Shown in pieces: positions 7,203-14,500 of a stretch of 18,131 nucleotides of DNA; the first letter of the stretch is position 1; each line of letters opens with the position of its first letter. Position numbers and translations under genes: made by a program. The stretch spans positions 1 to 18,131 of the forward strand of contig VBPR01000031.1 in the NCBI GenBank assembly GCA_005877345.1, written 5' to 3'. The stretch comes from Nitrososphaerota archaeon. GTDB taxonomy: Archaea; Thermoproteota; Nitrososphaeria; Nitrososphaerales; Nitrososphaeraceae. Under the pieces are notes generated by a model. The model searched no databases. It was not told the origin of the DNA and saw only the letters and a list, made by a program, of their open reading frames with translations.

Positions 7203-8342
7203 ATGAAGATTCCAAAATTAAAAGCCTTGAACATTGATTTAAAGCTCTTTGCCGTTCTCCTATCGCTAACTCTGATATTATCAAGCTTATCTATTTTGAA
7301 TTTTCATTCAGTTTATTCTCAAGGTTCGGAAGATGCCAAAAGTCTTAATTGTAAAGATAACACGGATCAATCTCAATATGTTAGTAATGTCCAGTTGCAA
7401 AACAAATCAGACGGATTAGGGCCTGTTACAAACGATCTTCCGGGGTTTCATTATGTTAAGAAATTTGATAGTAATGGTACACTGATTACTGCTTGGGGTA
7501 CTAAAGGAACTGGTCCAGGACAATTCCTACACGCCCATGGAATTGCAGTTGATTCCAAAGGAAACGTTTACGTAAGTGATGCAGAAAAATGTAATGTCCA
7601 GAAATTTGACAGTAATGGAAAGTTCATTACGATGTGGGGTGGGCGAGGAACAGGTCCAGGACAATTCCTGCAACCTGAGAGCATAGCTGTAGATTCAAAA
7701 GACAATGTCTTTGTTGCTGATTACGCTGACCAACGTATTCAGAAATTTGACAGTAATGGAAAGTTCATTACGATGTGGGGCAGCAAAGGAAAAGGAGATA
7801 GTCAATTCATTAAACCCTGGGGAGTTGCAGTTGATTCAAAAGATAATGTATATACAAGTGATCAGGACAATCCTGAGGTTCAAAAATTTACCAATGATGG
7901 GAAGTTTTTGACCAAATGGAATTCTTATTCGCCTGGCATGTTATTTGTCCATTTACATGATATTACAATAGACTCAAATGACTCAGTTTATGTTACTGAT
8001 GGTAGAAACAATTCTCAGGTTGCAAAATTTGATAATCAAGGTAACTTTATCACAAAATGGGGCGGATTCGGATTTGGCAATGGTCACTTTGTAGAAGATC
8101 ATGGGATAGTGACCGATAAGCAAGGGAATGTATATGTCGTAGACACAAGAAATGTACGTATCCAGAAATTTAACAGTGCAGGCGATTTTGTTACAAAGTG
8201 GGGATCACTTGGATGTCGGGATGATCAATTCTTGATTCCACATGATATAGCGATTGACTCTTCTGGAAATATTTATGTTTCAGATAGTGGAAATGTTCAT
8301 TTTTTAGCAAAAAAAACATGCCAGTCATTTGAAAATCAATAG
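7203..8342 (+). CDS. Secreted NHL-repeat beta-propeller protein
   Basis: 379 residues from ATG 7203. In-frame upstream starts at 7140 (TTG) and 7164 (ATG) would only lengthen the cytoplasmic end of the signal. The signal peptide (about 1-40) ends SVYSQ. Six NHL repeats of about 47 residues follow, each with the pattern QKFDSNGKFITMWG, GPGQF, GIAVDSKGNVYVSD, giving a closed six-bladed propeller. Cysteines occur near both ends (NCKDN, KCNVQ, GCRDD, KTCQS) and may lock the ring. No catalytic residues of the lyase or PAL families are evident, so this is probably a binding or scaffold propeller on the cell surface. No membrane anchor is visible. Adjacent blades share an exact 41-base DNA repeat, pointing to a recent blade duplication or gene conversion. 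Ligand is unknown. Confidence 0.85.
   Translation: MKIPKLKALNIDLKLFAVLLSLTLILSSLSILNFHSVYSQGSEDAKSLNCKDNTDQSQYVSNVQLQNKSDGLGPVTNDLPGFHYVKKFDSNGTLITAWGTKGTGPGQFLHAHGIAVDSKGNVYVSDAEKCNVQKFDSNGKFITMWGGRGTGPGQFLQPESIAVDSKDNVFVADYADQRIQKFDSNGKFITMWGSKGKGDSQFIKPWGVAVDSKDNVYTSDQDNPEVQKFTNDGKFLTKWNSYSPGMLFVHLHDITIDSNDSVYVTDGRNNSQVAKFDNQGNFITKWGGFGFGNGHFVEDHGIVTDKQGNVYVVDTRNVRIQKFNSAGDFVTKWGSLGCRDDQFLIPHDIAIDSSGNIYVSDSGNVHFLAKKTCQSFENQ
7599..7780 (+). repeat. Exact 41-base direct repeat between two NHL blades
   Basis: Bases 7599-7639 and 7740-7780 are identical, spaced 141 bases apart, which is exactly one 47-residue NHL blade. Both encode QKFDSNGKFITMWG in the same frame. The related segment beginning near 7459 has diverged, so only this pair looks recent. 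Confidence 0.85.
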
Positions 8343-8463
8343 TTAGTATGTGCGTTTATTATCTTCACTTCTATAAAATACATCACGAAATCTTAACAAT
8401 GGATACCGGATTGTACTGGAAGGCTGAAATAAGCACCCAATAGGAAGTACGCTGAAATAAAAT

Positions 8464-9012
8464 TTGGAACGCATAATATCTTTTTCATTTGTCATACTTA
8501 TCATAGGTTCGATATCTTCTATCCAGTTGGCTTTAGCTGATATATTAAGTAACTCGTTAGAACAGCGAATTGGAGATTATGATATTCAAATCAATACCGT
8601 ACCCAAAGTTCCAATTTCAGGACAGGAAACTAGGATCAACATACGAATAGCTACGGTTAGTAACAATCCAATAATAGATACACCTATTACGATAAGAATA
8701 TCCGACGAAAAAAATGAATTAATTAGGACACAACCCATACTATTGCCAAGTGGACACTACGCGTATAATTATATTTTCAATAAGGCAGGGATATTTCTCT
8801 TAAGTATTGATATTTTGGATAATCCTGCCGTCGGAAATTTCAATGATTCAAATAAAAAGCTTGTCTTTGATTTCCCGATTACTATATCAGAACCTATTAC
8901 AGTCGAGCTAACATCATTAACTCTGCCCATCACCATCACGGCTCTCGTGATCGGTTCCGCCATAACCTTTGTGCTATTAAAAAGATTCAAACGCAGTAAA
9001 AAGGTAATCTAA
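8464..9012 (+). CDS. Secreted Ig-like (YtkA/FixH-like) protein with C-terminal membrane anchor
   Basis: 182 residues from TTG 8464. The signal peptide (about 1-25) ends QLALA, and the mature protein starts DILSNS, so it has no N-terminal His, unlike the 3098, 4027 and 4768 proteins. The body has the beta-strand rhythm of an Ig-like or FixH/YtkA fold: IGDYDIQINTVPKVPISGQ, TRINIRIATVSNNPI, then SGHYAYNYIFNKAGIFLLSIDI. One membrane helix (about 155-175) and a Lys/Arg tail place the domain outside. The plan is the same as in the protein at 4027, and it is the third separate protein of this type in the window. Family members elsewhere include domains found with copper transporters; its own ligand is unknown. 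It ends 51 bases before the convergent 9064 gene. Confidence 0.75.
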   Translation: MERIISFSFVILIIGSISSIQLALADILSNSLEQRIGDYDIQINTVPKVPISGQETRINIRIATVSNNPIIDTPITIRISDEKNELIRTQPILLPSGHYAYNYIFNKAGIFLLSIDILDNPAVGNFNDSNKKLVFDFPITISEPITVELTSLTLPITITALVIGSAITFVLLKRFKRSKKVI

Positions 9013-9063
9013 AAAAGTGAGTGTCGGTTGATCATAACAAGCGATACATGTAGACAAGCAAAT

Positions 9064-9474
9064 TTACTCAAATTCAAATTCATCAAGTTGAGTGCAATTC
9101 CCGGCATACATATTAAAGATGCTTTCTACACCGTCTAATGTGGATTGATTTAATCTACCTTCTGCTACTTCGTTACCAATATTTAGCGCATGAATTGCCT
9201 CGTATAATTTTTTAAAATCGCTACATGAAATTGTAAAATGATTATTGATATCTTCAGAAATTATACCAGAATTATTAGCAGTAGAGTTAGATTCTAATGT
9301 ATTAATATTATTGGTAGTTTTGAGGTCATCATTTTCCTGCCCTTGTATTTGTGGATTCAGAAGATTCAGACCTGCATACAAATTAAACGCTCCTATAATT
9401 GCTAATCCGAATAAGAATAAAGAGAGAGTAATCAAAGTCCTCTGATTTAGATTAACTTTGTATCCCACGGTCAA
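9064..9474 (-). CDS. Small membrane-anchored extracellular protein, unknown function
   Basis: 136 residues from TTG 9474; GTG 9468 is an alternative start. A single N-terminal membrane helix (about 13-36, LITLSLFLFGLAIIGAFNLY) is followed by a Thr/Asn/Ser-rich linker (about 45-78) with several N-x-S/T sites. A small C-terminal helical domain (about 80-130) has two cysteines (SCSDFKKLYEAIHALN and YAGNCTQL), likely a disulphide. I do not recognise the family. It runs opposite to the surface gene at 8464, with only 51 bases between the stops. Confidence 0.6.
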   Translation of the reverse strand: MTVGYKVNLNQRTLITLSLFLFGLAIIGAFNLYAGLNLLNPQIQGQENDDLKTTNNINTLESNSTANNSGIISEDINNHFTISCSDFKKLYEAIHALNIGNEVAEGRLNQSTLDGVESIFNMYAGNCTQLDEFEFE

Positions 9475-9642
9475 TTATGTATTGATATAATGTATGTGAA
9501 GATTAATTAATGATTAGAATGTTAATTATATTAAAAAGTTCCATCAAGGAATTAGCCAAAATAACGATCGAGAATTCACGAACTTTGTTTAACTTATATA
9601 CTTATTTAAAGACAAAATCAAGGACTTGGTATGGTGTAGATA

Positions 9643-9653
9643 TTTATATTATA
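9643..9653 (+). promoter_or_regulatory. TATA box of the RTX gene
   Basis: tttatattata lies 24-34 bases before the ATG at 9677, the usual distance for a leaderless archaeal start. The rest of the 9475-9676 spacer is AT-rich and shows no gene. Confidence 0.5.
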
Positions 9654-9676
9654 TCGTTCAATTTGAGTAAAATGAT

Positions 9677-10234
9677 ATGAGTAAACTAAACTACGAAATA
9701 ATCTTGATAACTTTTGTCTTGGCAACTTTATTACCTATAGGAGGTCTTAGGACAGTTTTGGCTGTAGACATTAAGGGAACTGTGGCCGATGATAATATTA
9801 TGGGGACTGCAACCGATGACGACATGAGAGGATTTAAGGGTAATGACATTTTGAATGGACTTTCAGGTAATGATGAAATTCAGGGGGAAGTGGGTAATGA
9901 CATTTTGAATGGTTCTGAGGGAAATGATTATCTGTCAGGTGGGGAAGGTAGTGATATTCTAGACGGAGGCGTCGGCAGTGACGAGCTCAATGGAGGAGAT
10001 GACCGTGATAAACTGTTTGGCGGTGTTGGTAACGACGTATTGTATGGCGCGATGGCTAATGAAAGACTAGACGGCGGTCCTGGCGATGATCGCCTATATG
10101 GTGGTCCAGGAAACGATACGCTAAGTGGAGGTCCAGGAGGAGACTACTTTAGATGTGGTTCTGGCATAGACAAAATAACTACGTTTAATCCCGCCGATGG
10201 CGACCATGAATTTGGCGATTGCGAGATTAAATGA
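9677..10234 (+). CDS. Secreted RTX (haemolysin-type calcium-binding repeat) protein
   Basis: 185 residues. The signal peptide (1-29) ends TVLA. Residues about 35-157 are roughly a dozen nonapeptide RTX repeats of the GGxGxDxLx type (for example GGPGDDRLYGGPGNDTLSGG), which form a calcium-stabilised parallel beta roll in known proteins. The C-terminal cap (about 158-185) is RCGSGIDKITTF, NPADGDHEFGDCEIK, with Cys160 and Cys182 likely paired. Nothing else is attached: there is no protease, lipase or pore domain, so this is a bare calcium-binding module for the cell surface or medium. A Sec-type signal replaces the type I secretion used by bacterial RTX toxins. The repeat section is richer in GC than its neighbours, partly forced by Gly and Asp codons. 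Bacterial origin is possible but not shown. Confidence 0.88.
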   Translation: MSKLNYEIILITFVLATLLPIGGLRTVLAVDIKGTVADDNIMGTATDDDMRGFKGNDILNGLSGNDEIQGEVGNDILNGSEGNDYLSGGEGSDILDGGVGSDELNGGDDRDKLFGGVGNDVLYGAMANERLDGGPGDDRLYGGPGNDTLSGGPGGDYFRCGSGIDKITTFNPADGDHEFGDCEIK

Positions 10235-10332
10235 TTCACATATCTGATTAAGGTTCTTGAAATGTAGCTTAAAATGTCCTAATACCGACTAGATGTTTAT
10301 TTACTACAAACGATAAAAAGCATCAGTATTAC

Positions 10333-10346
10333 TTTTTTAGAAAAAA
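10333..10346. terminator. Bidirectional terminator between convergent genes
   Basis: Six T, then AG, then six A between the convergent genes ending at 10234 (plus) and 10386 (minus). Each strand reads a T run about 40-100 bases after its gene, as archaeal T-tract terminators do. Confidence 0.45.
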
Positions 10347-10385
10347 TCAACTATAATTCAAATTTTGCAGATTTAAATTTAGAAT

Positions 10386-10859
10386 TTAGCTATTTCTACT
10401 ATAATCCCATGTAGAGTAATATTTCGGCTTGATTTCCAATATGACTGAATTTCCATTTCTTACATTTTCGAGTAATATTTTTGCCATTGGGTGACTTGTA
10501 CTACCAAGATATTTTAACATTATTTTTTCCACTATTGGAAGATTTGCATCAGGATCACTCAAAATTCTAACGTTACCTTTACCTCTAACCCCTTTATAGG
10601 GGGGATTTCCATCGTCTACACAAAAATAAATTTTATCGTTCTTTTTCAAGTTACTGGTCTTTTTAGATTGTTTACCAGTTTCTACAAATATTACATCTTT
10701 AGAATCATCATAAATATACCATGTAGGATGTATATTTGGAAAGTGATCCGGATCAATGGTTCCAAGATGAAGGTTTAGCTTGCTATCTAGGAGAAATTTT
10801 CTTATTTCATTCTCTGAAAATTGAACGCCGAACCCGGGACTTCCGTGTAATAATTTCAT
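10386..10859 (-). CDS. Pyridoxamine 5'-phosphate oxidase-like split-barrel flavin/F420-binding protein
   Basis: 157 residues, cytoplasmic, no signal. The fold pattern is that of the PNPOx-like FMN/F420 split barrel: an N-terminal helix with SENEIRKFLLDSKLNLHLGT, then strands with DHFPNIHPTWYIYDD, DVIFVETGKQSKKTSNLKKN, KIYFCVDDGNPPYKGVRGKG, a helix with PIVEKIMLKYLG, and the closing SVILEIKPKYYSTWDYS. PYKGVRGKGNVRIL is typical of this family. These proteins bind FMN, F420 or haem and reduce small substrates; ammonia-oxidising archaea make F420, so it is a reasonable cofactor here (inference). The substrate cannot be read. Start is ATG, with a minus-strand TATA box (10881-10890) 22-31 bases upstream, indicating a leaderless transcript. 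Confidence 0.82.
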   Translation of the reverse strand: MKLLHGSPGFGVQFSENEIRKFLLDSKLNLHLGTIDPDHFPNIHPTWYIYDDSKDVIFVETGKQSKKTSNLKKNDKIYFCVDDGNPPYKGVRGKGNVRILSDPDANLPIVEKIMLKYLGSTSHPMAKILLENVRNGNSVILEIKPKYYSTWDYSRNS

Positions 10860-10880
10860 TCAAATAAATGGCTATTTATG

Positions 10881-10890
10881 AAATATAAAT
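10881..10890 (-). promoter_or_regulatory. TATA box of the split-barrel gene
   Basis: Read on the minus strand this is atttatattt, 22-31 bases before the ATG at 10859, a fit for leaderless transcription. Confidence 0.5.
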
Positions 10891-10940
10891 CTACTCTTGT
10901 CTTCTTTTTAAAAATATATTTATCGATGCATAAAATATAT

Positions 10941-10956
10941 AAAAAAATAAAAAAAA
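10941..10956 (-). terminator. T-tract terminator of the 11011-11376 gene
   Basis: On the minus strand there is a run of eight T, an A, then seven T, about 55 bases past the stop at 11011. No stem is needed for archaeal termination. Confidence 0.5.
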
Positions 10957-11010
10957 GATGTATCCTTTGTATTCCTTTTACTAACTATGTATTTGTTTGT
11001 TTGCTTGATT

Positions 11011-11376
11011 CTATGGTGCTACAATATTTATTGGTCCGATATCCTTTGTTGAATCAACCTCACAGTCAGGGTTATTATTTCCGTCTCCGCTTTCATCACA
11101 ATCATTTTTGTTCTTTCCGTCGAAGTCAAGTTTTACTTTGTTCTTTTCCCTTGTATGGTAAAGGTGTCAGTAGTCAAGTGATCATAGACCTTACAGAAAG
11201 GATTATTATCTCCAGATCCGGTTTCATTACAGGAATTTGTATTGTCTATGTCTGTCTCAATGTTTACTTTATTTTTGAATGGATCATCTGCGAATGCGTT
11301 TGTTGCACTAGTACCAAATACTGTTCCAATCAATAAGACTATTGATGGAATAAACGGTTTTTGAACTTAGATTCAT
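11011..11376 (-). pseudogene. Secreted Asp/Asn/Cys-rich two-repeat protein, broken by two frameshifts
   Basis: The protein is spread over three frames. ATG 11376 opens MNLSSK in one frame. Dropping one A from the A5 run (11358-11362) continues into PFIPSIVLLIGTVFGTSATNAFA, a full signal peptide, then the first repeat. That frame stops at 11133. Adding one A to the A4 run (11144-11147) leads into the second repeat and a natural stop at 11011. The repaired protein is about 121 residues. The repeats are KNKVNIETDIDNTNSCNETG with SGDNNPFC, and KNKVKLDFDGKNKNDCDESG with DGNNNPDC. Each has two cysteines with 11 residues between and Asp/Asn runs that could bind calcium. Conservation of both repeats despite the breaks argues for recent damage or sequencing error. 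Function is unknown. A TATA-like box (11397-11406) precedes the ATG. Confidence 0.7.
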
Positions 11377-11653
11377 TGTTTGTTTACATTACAATTGGTT
11401 TATATGAACTAGGATGGATGATATCCTAACATTATTGTGTATACAGTTTCTGGATTATTTTCCATTAAAGATCACTGCCAGACAGACTATATTTCATGCG
11501 ATATAAAATAGATGTAAAATGGCCCTGGTTATATATTTCCCTAGTAATCACGGAGTATGTACTCTTGTTACTATTCTGCTTTAACTATCATATAGTAACG
11601 ATTAAATTATTTTATATCTTTCGTATCCTATGAAATGAAATTACGGCCCTGTT
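11377..11653. other. Intergenic region with TATA box and inverted repeat
   Basis: No gene is visible in these 277 bases. It holds a minus-strand TATA-like element (11397-11406) for the gene starting at 11376. It also holds an 8-base perfect inverted repeat, gttactat at 11567-11574 and atagtaac at 11592-11599, with a 17-base loop, about 55 bases past the 11654 stop. The inverted repeat may be a 3' hairpin of the kinase-like gene's transcript or chance. Confidence 0.35.
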
Positions 11654-13282
11654 TCATTTTCTAAATAGTTTATTAAATAGCAAAGTGCCAAGCAACAGCG
11701 CAGCCGATAATGCAAATCCGATATAAGAAAAATTCCTTTCATAAGGAAAGATAATTGTAGATCCAATAAAAATCGATGATGATAGAATGCTCACAGGAAT
11801 AATGTTTGAGTATTTTTTTGTTTTATCTACTGCTTTCTGATCAGTTAAATATTGCTTCATCATTGATGCAAGTTCGCTGGAAATTTCTATGCCCTTTGCA
11901 AATCTATTTACGTATCTCATAAATTCTTCAAGATAGGCCTCCTTAATTAGACCTTCCTCTTCAAGTAAATTTACCAAGACGCGAACAAATTGAAACCTTA
12001 CCTCATGATAATGATAGATGCCTTCAAGTATAGAGGCCATTCGCATGTACAGTGCAAGACTCTTGGGTAATCGGAAAGGAAATCTACTCAATGTTTTATT
12101 TGCCAAGTCTTGGAGGGCCTTTACCTCCATTCTATCCACCTTTTTACCGTGCAGTGATTGAATACTTAATTCAAGACCTTTTTCAACTAATCTTCTGTCA
12201 ACAGAGGGCTCGAGTGTTCCTAGTTCTATCAACACATCAGTAGTTCTTACCGGATCTTTATCCACAAGACCAAGATATAGCCTTACCAGCCTTCTTCTTG
12301 TTTCGTCATCAAGTCTTCCAACCATCCCAAAATCATAGAGTATTATTGTACCATTGCTAGCTACTGATATATTACCTGGATGAGGGTCTGCATGAAAAAT
12401 ACTATGACGCAGTAACATTTTAAAGAATAGCCTATGTATACGATAGACTAGTTTTGCCCTATCAATGTTATATTCATCAAGTGTTCTAATATCTGTTACT
12501 TTTGTTCCAGGCAAGTATTCTAAAGTGATTACATGACGAGAGGTTCTGTCAAGATAAACTTTCGGGATAATGACTGATTTATCTTCTTTCAGATTATTCT
12601 TAATCTCGATCAAATTTCTTGCTTCTATTCTGTAATCCATTTCTTCATGTACTGTTTCAATAAATTGATAAAGCATACCTTCTGCTGAAAACCTGAGATT
12701 TTCATCAATAAAACGGGTAGCTATAGGTAACAGTTTTTTTAAGATGTAGATGTTTTGTCCTATTGTTTGTTCAATATGTGGCCTGCTTATCTTTACTACT
12801 ACGTCTTTTTCCATGTATTTTGCTCGATATACTTGACCTAAACTTGCGCCAGAAATTGCAGAGGTGTCAAAATGTTCAAAAATATCATCAAGTGCGCCAA
12901 GCTCTTTTTCAAGTATTGGTCTGACGTCTGAAAATGGTGCTGGCAAAACGTCATCTTGAAGTTTCTCCAGGACATCCAAATATGGCTGAGGCAGAAGATC
13001 TGCTCTTGAGGATAGCCACTGACCAAGTTTTATGTATGCAGGTCCAAGTGCGACGAAAGTCTTCAAGGCCCTTTCCGCATGCTTTCTGAACTTTTTCTCG
13101 TTTACATTCTTGCCTTCTTTTTTCACCCATTCCCTTCTATCCCTTCTAAGATACACTATTACTGGAACTAGTTTCAATATTGTTTTGATAATGAGCCAAA
13201 TTGGTGGTTTCTTAAAGTCAAAAGTAGGTTCTTTTGCGTCAGGTTCAATCGCAGCCTCCAATACTTCTTTCCTATCTTCCAT
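11654..13282 (-). CDS. ABC1/UbiB-family atypical kinase-like protein, membrane-attached
   Basis: 542 residues from ATG 13282; TTG 13285 directly before it is equally possible and is nearer the GGTGA upstream. Family motifs, numbered from the TTG: KLGQ (86-89), the alanine-rich loop SGASLGQVYRA (145-155) that replaces the kinase glycine loop, ATP-binding Lys165 in VVVKISRP, E-x-D at 215-217 (EEMD), HADPHPGNI (298-306) and DFG (318-320). Two membrane helices lie at the C-terminus (about 495-540). In bacteria and mitochondria this family (UbiB/COQ8) supports quinone biosynthesis as an ATPase that extracts lipids. Archaea of this group make menaquinone-type quinones, so a role in quinone or membrane-lipid handling is plausible but not shown. 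All key motifs are intact. The small gene at 13384 lies 101 bases upstream on the same strand. Confidence 0.93.
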   Translation of the reverse strand: MEDRKEVLEAAIEPDAKEPTFDFKKPPIWLIIKTILKLVPVIVYLRRDRREWVKKEGKNVNEKKFRKHAERALKTFVALGPAYIKLGQWLSSRADLLPQPYLDVLEKLQDDVLPAPFSDVRPILEKELGALDDIFEHFDTSAISGASLGQVYRAKYMEKDVVVKISRPHIEQTIGQNIYILKKLLPIATRFIDENLRFSAEGMLYQFIETVHEEMDYRIEARNLIEIKNNLKEDKSVIIPKVYLDRTSRHVITLEYLPGTKVTDIRTLDEYNIDRAKLVYRIHRLFFKMLLRHSIFHADPHPGNISVASNGTIILYDFGMVGRLDDETRRRLVRLYLGLVDKDPVRTTDVLIELGTLEPSVDRRLVEKGLELSIQSLHGKKVDRMEVKALQDLANKTLSRFPFRLPKSLALYMRMASILEGIYHYHEVRFQFVRVLVNLLEEEGLIKEAYLEEFMRYVNRFAKGIEISSELASMMKQYLTDQKAVDKTKKYSNIIPVSILSSSIFIGSTIIFPYERNFSYIGFALSAALLLGTLLFNKLFRK

Positions 13283-13383
13283 CAAGATTATCTTTTCACC
13301 CTACTAAGTGTAATCATGAAAATACCAATATCAAAAGAGTTGAACAACAAAACTAAAGCGGGTAAGTCAGCAATCAATTTTTT

Positions 13384-13668
13384 TCATTTTTTCCTATTAA
13401 TAATATAATCCGAAAGGGCTGAGAGCATCATAATGCCAGGAAAATATTTTGACGCATCCACCAATATATGACCAAAAGGATCGTTGCGCGGGTCTATTTT
13501 GTCATAGTGAACACTATAGTAACTGTCGTATTCTCGTATGTGCAAATTCCCATGTCTGTACTGTTTTTTTGATCCTTTTTTCTCTCCAAGTATCGTTGGT
13601 TCGTACTCTATTACAGGTCTTACTGTTTTTGGTACAAGGATATTTCCCTCGTTATCAACAAAACACAT
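13384..13668 (-). CDS. Small conserved archaeal protein, unknown function
   Basis: 94 residues, ATG start, no signal or membrane segment. It has an even mix of charged and aromatic residues: VPKTVRPVIEYEPTILGEKK, then KQYRHGNLHIREYDSYYSVH, DKIDPRNDPFGHILVDA and a C-terminal helix (GIMMLSALSDYIINRKK). The dense conserved-looking core suggests a folded protein. From memory similar short hypotheticals occur in other Nitrososphaeria, but I cannot name a function. A minus-strand TATA box (13691-13700) lies 23-32 bases before the ATG, so the transcript is probably leaderless. It could continue into the kinase-like gene 101 bases downstream. Confidence 0.7.
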   Translation of the reverse strand: MCFVDNEGNILVPKTVRPVIEYEPTILGEKKGSKKQYRHGNLHIREYDSYYSVHYDKIDPRNDPFGHILVDASKYFPGIMMLSALSDYIINRKK

Positions 13669-13690
13669 GGCAAGCTAACAATAACTTCAG

Positions 13691-13700
13691 ATATAAGAAT
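13691..13700 (-). promoter_or_regulatory. TATA box of the 13668 gene
   Basis: Minus-strand attcttatat, 23-32 bases before the ATG at 13668. Confidence 0.45.
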
Positions 13701-13794
13701 TATCTTCAATTTTCCATATATCAATGAATAAACCAATATCTCCAAAAATTAGTTTGAATTTTATGGTGACTAATCTAGCAAGGGTATAACAAGA

Positions 13795-13806
13795 CTTTTA
13801 TAGAAT
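13795..13806 (+). promoter_or_regulatory. TATA box of the Dps-like gene
   Basis: cttttatagaat lies 19-30 bases before the ATG at 13825, in keeping with leaderless transcription. No ribosome binding site lies between. Confidence 0.5.
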
Positions 13807-13824
13807 ATTATCTATTTTTTTGCT

Positions 13825-14415
13825 ATGAGTGACACGAAGGGAAAGGTTCCAAATATAGTTGCAATTGATGTTATAAAGAAGAATGGGGTTGATGTTGAAA
13901 AGTTAAAGGAATTAATAACCAAAGGTGTGGGTGCTGAATTCACTACATATTATTATTATACAATTTTAAGAATGCACTGTACTGGACTAGATGGCGAAGG
14001 TATAAAGGAAATAGTCGAAGAGGCAAGGATTGAAGACAGAAATCATTTTGAAGCGATGGTACCAAGATTGTATGAACTTGGTGGTTCTTTACCAAGAGAT
14101 ATCAGAAAGTTTGCTGATCAGGCAGGTTGTCCTGATGCATATCTCCCAGATAATTGGGAAAACCTTACGTCTATAATAGAGGTATTGCTGGGTGCAGAAC
14201 AATGCGCAATCCGTTCATGGGGTGAAGTATGTGATATGACTGCTGGAAAAGATCCCCGTACATATGATATTGCTCAAACAATTATGCAAGAAGAAGTAGA
14301 ACACGAAGCCTGGTTTATCGAGTTGCTCTCCAAAAGACCCTCCGGACACTTTAGAAGAAGCTTTGTTGGGCAGTCGCCTCATGTTGGACGACAAGGTGGA
14401 CTCATTCATCAATAA
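13825..14415 (+). CDS. Dps-like (DPSL) thioferritin, iron/peroxide detoxification
   Basis: 196 residues, a four-helix ferritin-like fold. Candidate diiron ligands are Glu38 (GAEFTTYYYY), Glu70/Asp71 with His74 (EARIEDRNHFE), Glu125 (GAEQC), and Glu157 with His160 (QEEVEHEAWF). Cys127 and Cys136 in EQCAIRSWGEVC form the cysteine pair beside the metal site that marks archaeal and anaerobe DPSL thioferritins. These assemble as 12-subunit cages that use hydrogen peroxide to oxidise and store ferrous iron. The length fits the family, and a C-terminal tail rich in Arg, His and Gly (about 170-196) may sit outside the cage. A role in protection from oxidative stress is well founded for the family. 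The gene is monocistronic, with a TATA box 19-30 bases upstream and a T-rich terminator after the stop. Confidence 0.92.
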   Translation: MSDTKGKVPNIVAIDVIKKNGVDVEKLKELITKGVGAEFTTYYYYTILRMHCTGLDGEGIKEIVEEARIEDRNHFEAMVPRLYELGGSLPRDIRKFADQAGCPDAYLPDNWENLTSIIEVLLGAEQCAIRSWGEVCDMTAGKDPRTYDIAQTIMQEEVEHEAWFIELLSKRPSGHFRRSFVGQSPHVGRQGGLIHQ

Positions 14416-14422
14416 AATACTA

Positions 14423-14436
14423 TTTTTTCCTTTTTT
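14423..14436 (+). terminator. T-tract terminator after the Dps-like gene
   Basis: Two runs of six T separated by CC, starting eight bases after the stop at 14415, in the short gap before the convergent dehydrogenase gene. Confidence 0.5.
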
Positions 14437-14500
14437 GTTATTCAAAGCAAAGAATAGCTTTAATTGTGATTGTCTTTATAGACTGCTTGGGAGCATCCAC

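Noticed and set aside
7440..8320. Regular repeats that might suggest a CRISPR or tandem array
   Set aside because: They are in frame, encode NHL blades, and diverge as protein repeats do.
10878..11336. 152-residue plus-strand open frame
   Set aside because: It lies antisense to the frameshifted secreted protein, whose signal peptide and repeats are far more protein-like. The plus-strand product is a Cys/Tyr/Phe-rich string with no fold pattern.
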